NCBI GenBank assembly: GCA_039184055.1
Contig: JBCDBH010000002.1
Span: 1-54,125 of the forward strand
Direction: 5' to 3'
Origin: JBCDBH01 sp039184055
Lineage (GTDB): Bacteria; Acidobacteriota; Thermoanaerobaculia; Multivoradales; J023
DNA length: 54,125 nucleotides
Shown: in pieces, positions 15,705 to 24,315 of the stretch
Numbering within the stretch: the stretch's first letter is position 1
How the letters are laid out: each line of letters begins with the position of its first letter
Made by a program: the position numbers and the translations under genes
Notes under the pieces: model-generated
What the model saw: only the letters and a program-made list of their open reading frames with translations
Told to the model about the DNA's origin: nothing
Database searches by the model: none

Positions 15705-17171
15705 ATGGCAGATGGACGCAAATCCCATGCCGAACCGCGTGAATGGTACAGCGTGGCGGTCAGCACGGTCCGACTATGGACCGTGTTCGCGATCTTGGTG
15801 GTCCTCACGGTGGTCGGATTCGTCGCGTTTCATCGGCTGCAGGCGGAGAATCAAGAGGCGGAGGCGGCACGGCTGATCTCGCGTGGCGACCAGCTACTCG
15901 CCCAAGTCGCGAGCCGCGCGGTCACCGACGACTGGCGCGCCGGTCATCGCGAAGCCGCGACGCTGCTCGACGACGCGCGCGGCGCCTATGCCGAGGAACG
16001 CTGGCCCGACGCTTACCAGAGCGCCAACGAAGCGGTCGGACGGATCGAAGGCCTGCTCGGGATCGGTGACGGTGGCGGAGAGATCCGCTTCGTCTATGTC
16101 CACGGTGGCGTCGAGTTCCGTCGTGGCGAGCGGGGCGCCTGGAAACGGGCGCGCAAGCACGACAGTCTCGATGCCGGTGATTGGGTGAAGACGGCCACCG
16201 ACGGCACCGCGCAGATCGCGCTGTCCGACAACTCTCTCTACACTCTCCGTCAGAACACCATGGTGCAATTGGGTGGGCTCCGCGGCCGAAACGGCACAGG
16301 TGGCGGAGGTGGCAAGGAAACCACCGAAGTGGTCTTCGGCTGGGTCGAGCTCAATACCGCGCAACGCGAGAGCCGCGTGTCGACGCCACGCTCGCAGGCC
16401 AAGGTCGATCGCAACACCGAAGCGCTGGTGGCCTACGACGCCAACGCCGAGCGATCACGATTCGCGGCCTATGAAGGCCAGCTCGAGGTGTCCTCGGACG
16501 ACGGTGAATCACGGGTGGTGAGCGCCAACGAACAGGTGGTGCAAGATGGTGACGGGCTTTCCGAGGCACAGCCTTTGCCCACTCGTCCACGTCTTTCCGG
16601 GCCCGCCGATCACTTCGAGATCGATCTCGAATCACAGGATCGTCTCCAGCTCGCCTGGGATCCGGTCGATGATGCGCGGCGCTACAAATTGCAGGTATCG
16701 TCGAACCGCCAATTCGCCACCACGATCATCGACGACGAGCGTCGGCGCACCGAAGCTACCGTCGGGATCCGGGGCGAAGGCAATTTCTACTGGCAGGTGG
16801 CGGCGGTCGATCGCTCGGGCATCCAGGGACGATGGAGCGCGCCACGCGCGTTTCGGGTCGTATCGCTACGGGGGATCCGGCAGCTGGTCGACGAAGAACC
16901 ACCGCCGCTCGACATCGACAAAGTCGATGCATTCGGTAGTCTGGCGCTGATCGAAGGCACGACCGAGCCGGGTGCGACCGTGTCGGTCAACCAGCAGCCA
17001 GTCACCGTCGGTCTCAACGGTCGCTTCAGCACCACGTTGGATTTACGATCGTTACTCGATGCCGCCGGTCTGTCCGTCGACGAGGCCAGCTTGCCCCTCG
17101 AATTCATTGCCACCGACGCGTCCGGCAACGAAACTGTCGTGACGCGTAGTCTGGCGTTGGAAGCTTACTGA
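15705..17171 (+). CDS. membrane-anchored FecR-domain protein
   Basis: A 488-residue protein with a short cytoplasmic tail, one membrane helix at about 22-43 (TVFAILVVLTVVGFVAFH), a periplasmic helical segment, then a FecR-type domain at about 130-285 (VKTATDGTAQIALSDNSLYTL, then the ESRVSTPRSQAKV strand). A fibronectin-III-like domain follows near 310-400 (LQLAWDPVDDARRYKLQVS, FYWQVAAVDRSG), and a C-terminal Ig-like repeat (GTTEPGATVSVNQQPVTVGLNGRF). Start ATG 15705 has GGGAG 8 bp upstream; ATG 15666 is an in-frame alternative. No sigma factor or TonB receptor is nearby, so it is not a classical iron regulator. As first gene before mreB it may sense or bind the wall during elongation (inference). 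Confidence 0.8.
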   Translation: MADGRKSHAEPREWYSVAVSTVRLWTVFAILVVLTVVGFVAFHRLQAENQEAEAARLISRGDQLLAQVASRAVTDDWRAGHREAATLLDDARGAYAEERWPDAYQSANEAVGRIEGLLGIGDGGGEIRFVYVHGGVEFRRGERGAWKRARKHDSLDAGDWVKTATDGTAQIALSDNSLYTLRQNTMVQLGGLRGRNGTGGGGGKETTEVVFGWVELNTAQRESRVSTPRSQAKVDRNTEALVAYDANAERSRFAAYEGQLEVSSDDGESRVVSANEQVVQDGDGLSEAQPLPTRPRLSGPADHFEIDLESQDRLQLAWDPVDDARRYKLQVSSNRQFATTIIDDERRRTEATVGIRGEGNFYWQVAAVDRSGIQGRWSAPRAFRVVSLRGIRQLVDEEPPPLDIDKVDAFGSLALIEGTTEPGATVSVNQQPVTVGLNGRFSTTLDLRSLLDAAGLSVDEASLPLEFIATDASGNETVVTRSLALEAY

Positions 17172-17219
17172 TCGATCTGTCGACGCTGACGCGCGACATC
17201 TTCTCGAGCTCGGAGATCC

Positions 17220-18245
17220 ATGCCCATCTCTTCGTTTCTGCGTTTGTTTTCGGACGATCTGGCGATCGACCTCGGTACCGCCAACACCCTCGTTTTCACC
17301 CGTAACGACGGCATCGTCGTCCGTGAGCCGTCGGTCGTGGTGGTCAACAAGATCACCAACAAGATCGAGGCGGTCGGCAATCAGGCCAAGGAGATGCTCG
17401 GTCGCACGCCGGGCAACATCGAGTCGGTTCGGCCGATGAAAGACGGTGTCATCGCCGATTTCGACATCACCGAGCAGATGCTCAAGTACTTCATCGCCAA
17501 GGCTCACGGGGGCAAAGGCTGGGTGCGGCCGCGGATCGTCATCGGCGTGCCCTCCGAGATCACCCCGGTCGAGAAGAAGGCGGTGCGTGACTCGGCGGAG
17601 GCCGCCGGCGCGTCCGAGGTCTACCTCGTCGATCAGGCGATGATGGCGGCGATCGGCGCCGGCCTGCCGATCACCGAGCCGTCGGGAAATATGATCGTCG
17701 ATATCGGTGGTGGTACGACCGATGTCGCGGTCATTTCGCTCGCTGGTCCGGTGTACAGCCGGTCGCTGAAGATCGCCGGCAACGAGCTCGACGAGGCGAT
17801 CACCAACTTCCTCAAGAAGGAATACTCGTTGTTGATCGGTGAACGCACCGCCGAGCACATCAAAATCGAGCTCGGTTCGGCCTACCCGCTCGCCGAGCCG
17901 ATCAGCATCGAGATCAAAGGCCGTGATCTGGTCGAAGGCGTGCCCAAGACTCTCGAAATCAGCGACGAGGAAGTGCGCCGGGCGCTCGCCGAGCCGATCT
18001 CGGCGATCGTCGAATCGGTTCGCATGGCGCTCGAGCGCACCCCGCCCGAGCTCTCCGCCGACATCATGGACAAGGGCATCGTGCTGTCGGGTGGCGGCGC
18101 TTTGATCCGTAATCTCGACCAGCGGATTCGCGAAGAAACCGGTTTGCCGGTTGTTTTGGCCGACGACCCGCTGTGCTCGGTGGTGCTCGGTACCGGTCGC
18201 CTGCTCGAGGATATCGACCTGCTCCGTAAGGTCTCGATCCGGTGA
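17220..18245 (+). CDS. mreB: rod-shape actin homologue MreB
   Basis: A 341-residue actin-fold ATPase that forms membrane-bound filaments and organises lateral wall synthesis. Phosphate-1 motif DLGTANTLVF is at about 16-25 and phosphate-2 DIGGGTTDVAVIS near 161-173; the adenosine motif LSGGGALIRNLD is near 290. The N-terminal PISSFLRLFSDD amphipathic stretch is the usual membrane anchor. GGAG 5 bp before ATG 17220. It heads the canonical mreB-mreC-mreD-mrdA-rodA order; the stop overlaps the mreC GTG. Confidence 0.98.
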   Translation: MPISSFLRLFSDDLAIDLGTANTLVFTRNDGIVVREPSVVVVNKITNKIEAVGNQAKEMLGRTPGNIESVRPMKDGVIADFDITEQMLKYFIAKAHGGKGWVRPRIVIGVPSEITPVEKKAVRDSAEAAGASEVYLVDQAMMAAIGAGLPITEPSGNMIVDIGGGTTDVAVISLAGPVYSRSLKIAGNELDEAITNFLKKEYSLLIGERTAEHIKIELGSAYPLAEPISIEIKGRDLVEGVPKTLEISDEEVRRALAEPISAIVESVRMALERTPPELSADIMDKGIVLSGGGALIRNLDQRIREETGLPVVLADDPLCSVVLGTGRLLEDIDLLRKVSIR

Positions 18246-19084
18246 CCATGATGCGCGAGCGGTGGCACAATCTGCTGCTCGCCGTTCTCCTGCTCAGTCA
18301 CCTCTTTCTACTCGCCAATCGACCCGACGCCGAAGACAGCCGGTTCGATCGCATGTTCTTGGCCACGGTGGCGCCGGTGGCGGATGGCGCCGTGGGGGTC
18401 GTCGACGGCATCGGTACACGCGCCAAGCGTCTCCGAACGCGATCGCAGATCATCGAGGAAAACACGCGGTTGCGTTCCGAGGTGGCCGAGCTCGAGGCCG
18501 AGCTGGTGCGTTACTCCGGGCTCGAGGCCGAGCTCGACAACCTCGAGCTGATCGCCAACGTGGCGTCCCTCGAGCGTAGCGAGGTGATCGTCGCCGATGT
18601 CGTGCTCGCCGACTACGCCACCGCCATCAAGACCTTGTTGATCGATGCTGGCAACGCCGAGCTCCGTTACAACCAAGCGGTGCGGACCACGGATGGTTTG
18701 GTCGGTCGCGTGGTGACCACCAGTGGCAGTTACGCCAAAGTCCAGCTGGTCACCGATCGCTCGGCGGCGGTCTCGGCGATGATCGCGCGCACGCGTCGCA
18801 AAGGGGTGGTCCGAGGCACCGGTGGCAGTCTGCTGGCCTTCGATTACTTACCGCGTCGCGCCAATGTGCAAAAAGGGGATCTGGTGACCACCGCGGGAAT
18901 CGACGGCATTTTCGAGCGCGGCATTCCGATCGGCACGGTGGCCGAGGTGCACGATGGCGACGATCTCTTTCATGAGATCGAGGTCATCCCCGCGGCCGAT
19001 TTCAGCCGGCTCGATCTGGTGTACGTGTTGCCGGACGATCCACTGCCCGACGAGATCGTCGAGGAGCTGGATGCCCTTCCTTAG
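18242..19084 (+). CDS. mreC: rod-shape-determining protein MreC
   Basis: A 280-residue bitopic protein that couples MreB to PBP2 and RodA. Membrane helix near 12-24 (LLLAVLLLSHLFLL), coiled coil at about 60-100 (IIEENTRLRSEVAELEAELVRY), then the periplasmic beta domains with the family motifs KTLLIDAGNAE, DGLVGRVV, VQLVTDRSAAVSAMI and KGDLVTTAGIDGIFERGIPIG. GTG 18242 overlaps the mreB stop (GTGA); ATG 18248 is an equally good start. It overlaps mreD by 14 bp. Confidence 0.95.
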   Translation: MTMMRERWHNLLLAVLLLSHLFLLANRPDAEDSRFDRMFLATVAPVADGAVGVVDGIGTRAKRLRTRSQIIEENTRLRSEVAELEAELVRYSGLEAELDNLELIANVASLERSEVIVADVVLADYATAIKTLLIDAGNAELRYNQAVRTTDGLVGRVVTTSGSYAKVQLVTDRSAAVSAMIARTRRKGVVRGTGGSLLAFDYLPRRANVQKGDLVTTAGIDGIFERGIPIGTVAEVHDGDDLFHEIEVIPAADFSRLDLVYVLPDDPLPDEIVEELDALP

Positions 19085-19592
19085 ATTTCTTCTCGCGTTG
19101 CTCGTTTGTATCGCGGTGTGGGCGATCGGTTTGCGCCTGTCGCCGTGGTTTCCCTGGTGGGTCGATCCTTTTTTGGTTCTGGTGATCTACGTCGGGCTAC
19201 GTGCCGCGCCCGTGTGGGGTATGGTTGCGGGCAGCATCACGGGTCTGATCGCCGACGCGATGAGTGGTGGCACCTACGGTCTGTTCGGCTTCGCGAACAC
19301 CATGGTGGCGGCCGCGTCCGACCGTTTGCGTCGACGTCTGGTGGCACAAGACACGCTACGGCTCGGATTGATCTTCGCGCTCGCCGCGGCCCTGCAGCAG
19401 GTGGTGGTGGCGGGGCTACAATTCTTCGTCTTGGCTAGTCTGCCCTTGCCGTCGCCGTTGATGGTGGCTGGCAAAGTGCTCTCGACGGCGGTGCTCGGAA
19501 CCGTGGCCATCGCGGTCACCGAGTGGGCGTCGCGGGCCTACCATCAATGGCGTGAGGCCCGTCGTCGGCGATTGGCGATCGATACACGCTGA
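19071..19592 (+). CDS. mreD: rod-shape-determining membrane protein MreD
   Basis: A 173-residue, highly hydrophobic protein with about five membrane helices (FLLALLVCIAVWAIGL, VDPFLVLVIYVGL, VWGMVAGSITGLIADAMSGGTYGLFGFANTMV and two more), and a basic C-terminus. GLIADAMSGGTYGLFG is the typical MreD motif. Start chosen at ATG 19071, with GAGGAG just upstream and inside the last codons of mreC; the frame is open further upstream but only as an overlap. It stabilises the MreC-PBP2 complex. Confidence 0.92.
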   Translation: MPFLRFLLALLVCIAVWAIGLRLSPWFPWWVDPFLVLVIYVGLRAAPVWGMVAGSITGLIADAMSGGTYGLFGFANTMVAAASDRLRRRLVAQDTLRLGLIFALAAALQQVVVAGLQFFVLASLPLPSPLMVAGKVLSTAVLGTVAIAVTEWASRAYHQWREARRRRLAIDTR

Positions 19593-19600
19593 GCTCGAAT

Positions 19601-21376
19601 ATGGTCGAACGCAAACACAAGCAGATTTTGGTCAAGCGTCTGTGGGGCCTGACTCGACTGGCGTGGTTGGTGATGCTGGTGATTGTCGGTCGCTATTGGG
19701 CGATCCAGATCCTCGACGGCGAGCTCTATCGCGAATTGTCCGACAACAATCGGCTACGCAAACAGGAAATCCAAGCACCGCGTGGCGTCATCACCGATCG
19801 TCACGGGGTCGCGCTGGCCGAGAACGTACCGAGTTACAACCTGCTTTTCGATCGTGCCGCGAGCGCTGATCCCGAGGCCAGTCAGGCGTTCGCGGCGCGT
19901 ATTCTCGGTGTCGACGTGGCGACGCTCGACGAACCGTTCGCGGCGGCGCGGATGGCGGGCTTCAAGCCGGTACGGGTGGCCGACAATCTCTCCCTCGGTC
20001 AAGTGGCGCGTTTCGACGCGGTCCACCTCGAACGTCCCGAATTCGATGTTGCGGTGGCGCACCGCAGGCTCTATCGCTTTGGTCATCAGGTGGCGCACGT
20101 CATCGGCTATCTCGGAGAAGCGAGTCGTACCGAGGTCGAAGCTGGGCACTACAAGGTCGGTGATCGCGTCGGCAAAAAAGGGATCGAACGGCGTTTTCAA
20201 GACGAGCTTCAAGGCAGCGATGGTGAACGGGTGGTGGTGGTCGACAGCCGGGGGCGGGTGCTCGAGGAATACCACCGCGCTCCGTCGTCGGCGGGTCGGT
20301 CGATCGCGCTCACGCTCGACCTGCGTTTGCAACAGACCGCGGTGCGTCTGCTCGACGGCAAGGTCGGGTCGATCGTCGCGCTCGATCCACGGGATGGCGC
20401 GGTGCGCGCCATGGTGTCGGCGCCGAGCTTCGATCCCAACCTCTTCGCTGGACGACTCGATCGACGCGACTGGAACGCCCTGATCGAACACCCCGACGAC
20501 CCGCTCCAGAATCGCGTGGTGCAAAACGCCTACCCACCCGGCTCGGTGTTCAAATTGGTGATGGCTCTCGCCGCGTTCGACGAAGGCATGCAGCACACCC
20601 GCATCTACTGCCCGGGCTACTCGCGGATCTACAACCATCGCTTCCGCTGTTGGAAGCGGGGAGGTCACGGCGCGGTCGACTTGCGCGAGGCGCTGAAAGG
20701 CTCGTGCAATGTCTATTTTCACGAGCTCGGCCGACGGCTGGAAATCGACCGGATCGCGGAGCTGTCGAGATTCTTCGGTTTGGGTCAGGCCACCGGAATC
20801 GATCTCGATGGCGAGCGGCCCGGCTTGGTACCGAGCACGGCCTGGAGTGAGAAGACCCGTCGTCATCCGTGGTACCCGGGCGAGACCATCTCGGTCGCTA
20901 CCGGCCAAGGGCCGATTCTGACGACACCGCTCCAGGTGGCGACGATGGTCGCCGCGATCGCCAACGGTGGCGATCGAGTGCGGCCTCACCTACGACAGGA
21001 TGACGCGACGGCTGAGCGCGACAAACTACCGTTCGACGCCGCTCGCCTCGCATTTATCCGCGATGCCATGGCGGCGGTGGTCAACGAAGAGGGGGGCACC
21101 GGCCGGCAGGCTGAATTGGAGACCATGACCGTAGCGGGCAAAACCGGTACCGCGCAGGTGATCGCCCAGGAGACGTGGACCTCGAACGACGAGCTGGCGC
21201 CGGAGAATCGCGATCACGCCTGGTTCGCCTCCTTCGCCCCGGCCGAGCATCCGGAGCTCGTGGTGGTGATCATGGTGGAGCATGGTGGCGGCGGTTCGAC
21301 GGGTGCCGCGCCGTTGGCTCAGGAGCTTTATGCGACGTTTTTCGACACCGATCACGAGCACGACGGTCCTACCTGA
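19601..21376 (+). CDS. mrdA: penicillin-binding protein 2 (elongasome transpeptidase)
   Basis: A 591-residue class B PBP, cross-linking peptidoglycan of the lateral wall as RodA's partner. One N-terminal membrane helix (LAWLVMLVIVGRYWAIQ), dimerisation domain with RGVITDRHGVALAEN near 62-76, and a transpeptidase domain with SVFK (nucleophile Ser315, Lys318), SCN (368-370) and KTGT (514-517). Normal length. It begins eight bases after mreD. Its last 47 bp overlap the rodA start. Confidence 0.96.
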   Translation: MVERKHKQILVKRLWGLTRLAWLVMLVIVGRYWAIQILDGELYRELSDNNRLRKQEIQAPRGVITDRHGVALAENVPSYNLLFDRAASADPEASQAFAARILGVDVATLDEPFAAARMAGFKPVRVADNLSLGQVARFDAVHLERPEFDVAVAHRRLYRFGHQVAHVIGYLGEASRTEVEAGHYKVGDRVGKKGIERRFQDELQGSDGERVVVVDSRGRVLEEYHRAPSSAGRSIALTLDLRLQQTAVRLLDGKVGSIVALDPRDGAVRAMVSAPSFDPNLFAGRLDRRDWNALIEHPDDPLQNRVVQNAYPPGSVFKLVMALAAFDEGMQHTRIYCPGYSRIYNHRFRCWKRGGHGAVDLREALKGSCNVYFHELGRRLEIDRIAELSRFFGLGQATGIDLDGERPGLVPSTAWSEKTRRHPWYPGETISVATGQGPILTTPLQVATMVAAIANGGDRVRPHLRQDDATAERDKLPFDAARLAFIRDAMAAVVNEEGGTGRQAELETMTVAGKTGTAQVIAQETWTSNDELAPENRDHAWFASFAPAEHPELVVVIMVEHGGGGSTGAAPLAQELYATFFDTDHEHDGPT

Positions 21377-22472
21377 GCCGCGTTCGCTGGTTGCGCGGCT
21401 GGGCACCGTCAACTGGACGCCGCTGGCGGCGGCGTTGGTGCTGTCGGTGATCGGCATGGCCACCGTGCATAGCGCCAGTGCCGAGCTGCCGGTGGACTAT
21501 CTGCCGCGGCAAATCGCTTGGGTGGTGATCGGCTTGGCGCTCGTCGCGCTGATGTTGGCGATCGACTACCACGCGCTGGTCGACCAGTCGCCGCTCTATT
21601 ACGGTGTGTCCCTGGCGCTCGTGGTGTTGGTGCTCGCCGTCGGTCGGGAGATCGGCGGGGCGCGTTCGTGGATCGGGATCGGTTCCTTTGGTGGTCAGCC
21701 GGCCGAGCTCGCCAAAATCGCCACCGCGTTGTTACTCGCTCGGCAATTGTCACGCGCCCACGGCGAGTTCTTGAGCTTCAAGGAGATGGTCATCGCGGTG
21801 ACGCTGGTCGGCGTACCGGTGACGTTCATCTTCTTGCAAGACGACATGGGGTCGGCGGCGATGTTCGTGCCGATGGCCGCGGCGGCGATGCTGGTCGCCG
21901 GTGTGCGTCTGCGTTGGCTGATCGCCGCGGGGCTGTTGGCGTTTTTGCTCGGCGCGGGCTTCTGGCAATTCGGTATGCAGGACTACCAGCGCGCGCGGGT
22001 GGCGAGCTTCGTATCGCCGGAGAGTGATCCGCTCGGTGCCGGTTATCAGATGCGGCAGAGCAAGATCGCGGTCGGTTCGGGACAGCTGGTCGGACGTGGC
22101 TACGGTCAAGGGACACAGAGTCAGCTACGTTTCTTGCCCGCGCGTCACACTGATTTCACCATGGCGGTCCTGGCCGAAGAGTGGGGCTTCTTCGGAGTCG
22201 TCATCGTGTTCGGCGCCTACGCGGCCTATCTGGGTTCGGCGGTGTCGATCGCGACTCGAAGTCGGGATCGCGCGGCCGTATTGTTGATCGCTGCGCTGAT
22301 CGCCCTGGTGATGTTCCACGTTCTCTACAACACGGCCATGGTGGTCGGTTTGATGCCGATCACCGGGATACCCTTGCCTTTTCTTTCGTACGGTGGTTCG
22401 TTCATGTTGATCAACTTCGCGACCGTCGGGCTTCTGATGAGCATCGATCTGAGACGTGATGCACCCCGCTGA
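21330..22472 (+). CDS. rodA: SEDS peptidoglycan glycosyltransferase RodA
   Basis: A 380-residue SEDS-family polymerase with about ten membrane helices, polymerising lipid II with PBP2. Characteristic segments: GGARSWIGIGSFGGQPAELAK, FLQDDMGSAAMF, GQGTQSQLRFLPARHTDFTMAVLAEEWGF and GIPLPFLSYGGSFML. ATG 21330 has AGGAG 5 bp upstream and lies inside the end of mrdA (47-bp overlap); the first 18 residues are not conserved-looking, but no later ATG or GTG comes before the first helix. Its stop overlaps the rng start region. Confidence 0.95.
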   Translation: MRRFSTPITSTTVLPEPRSLVARLGTVNWTPLAAALVLSVIGMATVHSASAELPVDYLPRQIAWVVIGLALVALMLAIDYHALVDQSPLYYGVSLALVVLVLAVGREIGGARSWIGIGSFGGQPAELAKIATALLLARQLSRAHGEFLSFKEMVIAVTLVGVPVTFIFLQDDMGSAAMFVPMAAAAMLVAGVRLRWLIAAGLLAFLLGAGFWQFGMQDYQRARVASFVSPESDPLGAGYQMRQSKIAVGSGQLVGRGYGQGTQSQLRFLPARHTDFTMAVLAEEWGFFGVVIVFGAYAAYLGSAVSIATRSRDRAAVLLIAALIALVMFHVLYNTAMVVGLMPITGIPLPFLSYGGSFMLINFATVGLLMSIDLRRDAPR

Positions 22473-23976
22473 CGAACAGGCGCGGGTGCGCAAGACTTTA
22501 TTGGTCGAGGACGATCCGTTCGAAACCCGGGTTGCGTTGCTCGAGAACGATCGACTGGCCGAGATCTTCATCGAACGTCCCGATCGTCTGGGCTGGGTTG
22601 GCAACCTGTACAAAGGTCGGGTCAGTCGGGTCCTGCCCGGTATGCAGGCCGCCTTTGTCGATATCGGTCTCGAGCGCGACGCCTTTCTCTACGTCGGTGA
22701 GGTGGTCGACTCGTTGGCGACGGTCGAGGACGTCGAAGGAGCCGAGCCGCCATCGATCGGCGAGCTCTTGGTCCAAGGTCAGGAGCTGCTCGTTCAGGTG
22801 CTCAAAGACCCGCTGCCCAACAAAGGCGCGCGCGTCTCGACTCAGATCACCTTGCCGGGGCGTTATCTGGTGTTGCTCCCGGAGGTCGAGCAGCTCGGGA
22901 TCTCGCGGCGAATCGAAGACGACGCCGAGCGCGAACGGCTGCGTGGCGTGCTCGAAGCCATTCAACCACCAGGCTGCGGCTTGATCGTTCGCACCGCGGG
23001 GTTGGGGCAAGACGAGCCGGTGCTCCGCGGCGATCTAGTCGAGCTCGAGGCGCAGTGGCAACGGCTCCGTCAGCGTGCCGCCCAGTTGCGACCGCCGGCA
23101 TTGGTGCACCGCGATCTCGACTTGGCGGTGCGCGTGGTGCGCGACACCTTCAGCGACGACTTCGACACCGTCTGGGTCGAGGGTGACGAAGCGTACGAGA
23201 GCATCGTCGCCTTTCTTCACGCCACCGCTCCTTACCTGGCGCCACGCGTGCGGCGATGGGAAGAACCGACGCCACTCTTCGAGCATTACGCGATCGATCA
23301 AGAGCTCGACAAGGCGCTCGAGAGCCGAGTGTGGCTCAAATCGGGTGGCACGATCGTCATTCAGTCGACCGAGGCCTTGGTGGCGATCGATGTCAATACG
23401 GGCCGCTTCGTCGGTCGAGACAATCTCGAGGACACGGTGCTCGCCACCAATCTCGAGGCGGTGACCGAAATCGTGCATCAGCTCCGGCTACGCGACCTCG
23501 GCGGCATCGTGGTGATCGATTTCATCGATATGGCCGATGCCGACAATCGGGCTCGCGTGATGGCGGCGCTCGAAGCCGAGCTGGCTCGCGACCGCGCCAA
23601 GAGCAAAGTGCTGGCACTCTCAGAATTCGGGTTGGTTCAGCTGACCCGCAAACGAAGCCGTCAGAGTCTCGAACGGCAGCTCACCGCGCCGTGTCCGTAT
23701 TGCCGAGGCTCTGGCCGTGTCGCCAACGTCGAATCGATCGGTCTCGACATTCGGCGGCGGCTGGTCCGTGACCGCAGCCGCTATCGTCACGGCGCGCGAC
23801 TGGTGGTCCATCCCGATGTGGCTCGGTCGCTCGCCACCAGCCCGGTCGGATTGCTTGCCGAGCTCGAACGGCTGATCGACGCCGAGCTGATCGTCGATGA
23901 AAACGACACATTGCATCGTGAGCATTGGCAAATTGAGCCATTGACTCGTCGCGATTGGGGCGGTCCTCCGGCGTAA
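22459..23976 (+). CDS. rng: ribonuclease G (RNase E/G family)
   Basis: A 505-residue endoribonuclease that matures rRNA 5' ends and initiates mRNA decay at AU-rich single strands. The S1 domain starts near residue 38 (IFIERPDRLGWVGNLYKGRVSRVLPGMQAAFVDIG). The catalytic metal site is Asp311 in IDVNTGRFVG with Asp355 in VVIDFIDM, and the tetramer zinc link is C412-P-Y-C415. Length and lack of a long C-terminal tail fit RNase G rather than RNase E. ATG 22459 (GTG 22456 adjacent) overlaps rodA by 14 bp. An mreBCD-rng association is common, so it probably belongs to the elongation operon. A hairpin at 24012-24032 follows. Confidence 0.95.
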   Translation: MHPADEQARVRKTLLVEDDPFETRVALLENDRLAEIFIERPDRLGWVGNLYKGRVSRVLPGMQAAFVDIGLERDAFLYVGEVVDSLATVEDVEGAEPPSIGELLVQGQELLVQVLKDPLPNKGARVSTQITLPGRYLVLLPEVEQLGISRRIEDDAERERLRGVLEAIQPPGCGLIVRTAGLGQDEPVLRGDLVELEAQWQRLRQRAAQLRPPALVHRDLDLAVRVVRDTFSDDFDTVWVEGDEAYESIVAFLHATAPYLAPRVRRWEEPTPLFEHYAIDQELDKALESRVWLKSGGTIVIQSTEALVAIDVNTGRFVGRDNLEDTVLATNLEAVTEIVHQLRLRDLGGIVVIDFIDMADADNRARVMAALEAELARDRAKSKVLALSEFGLVQLTRKRSRQSLERQLTAPCPYCRGSGRVANVESIGLDIRRRLVRDRSRYRHGARLVVHPDVARSLATSPVGLLAELERLIDAELIVDENDTLHREHWQIEPLTRRDWGGPPA

Positions 23977-24315
23977 GTGGCGAGCGATCTCGTATTTGGG
24001 CCTGTTTTGGGCAAAATCGTCAAGCGATTTTGTCGACAATTCGAATTTGGCGCTGTATTGTTTGGACACGGGGAAGTTGCCGGGCCTCGAATGCGTTCAT
24101 TCGCATCGGTCGTGTGCCCATAGTCGTGGACACCGACTGTGAGGCGCACCGTGTCGGCGGTAGATACGCTTTATCGCCGACACGTGACGCTAGGCTCGGC
24201 CCAATCTGAGTTTCGTAATCGGGATGGATGACGCGTACGTTCGGTGGCTCGAGCCACCACGATGCGTCGTACCCTGGTATCCGAAGCTCTTCGACAAGCG
24301 TAACGGGGAATTTGT
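23977..24315. promoter_or_regulatory. regulatory-looking intergenic region with three inverted repeats
   Basis: 339 bp with no gene. It holds (i) an 8-bp stem hairpin with a 5-nt loop at 24012-24032 (CAAAATCG / CGATTTTG), possibly an rng 3' end although no T-run follows; (ii) a 9-bp inverted repeat GTGTCGGCG / CGCCGACAC at 24151-24183 around an AT-rich 15-bp centre; (iii) a perfect 16-bp palindrome, GGTGGCTCGAGCCACC, at 24243-24258. The last two lie 57-165 bp before the AraC/TPR regulator and are natural candidates for its own operators. The stretch 24025-24085 is AT-richer than average and may hold the promoter. Confidence 0.5.

Noticed and set aside
15705..17171. iron-siderophore anti-sigma regulator
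   Set aside because: The FecR domain is present but there is no ECF sigma factor or TonB receptor beside it, and the neighbours are all wall-elongation genes.
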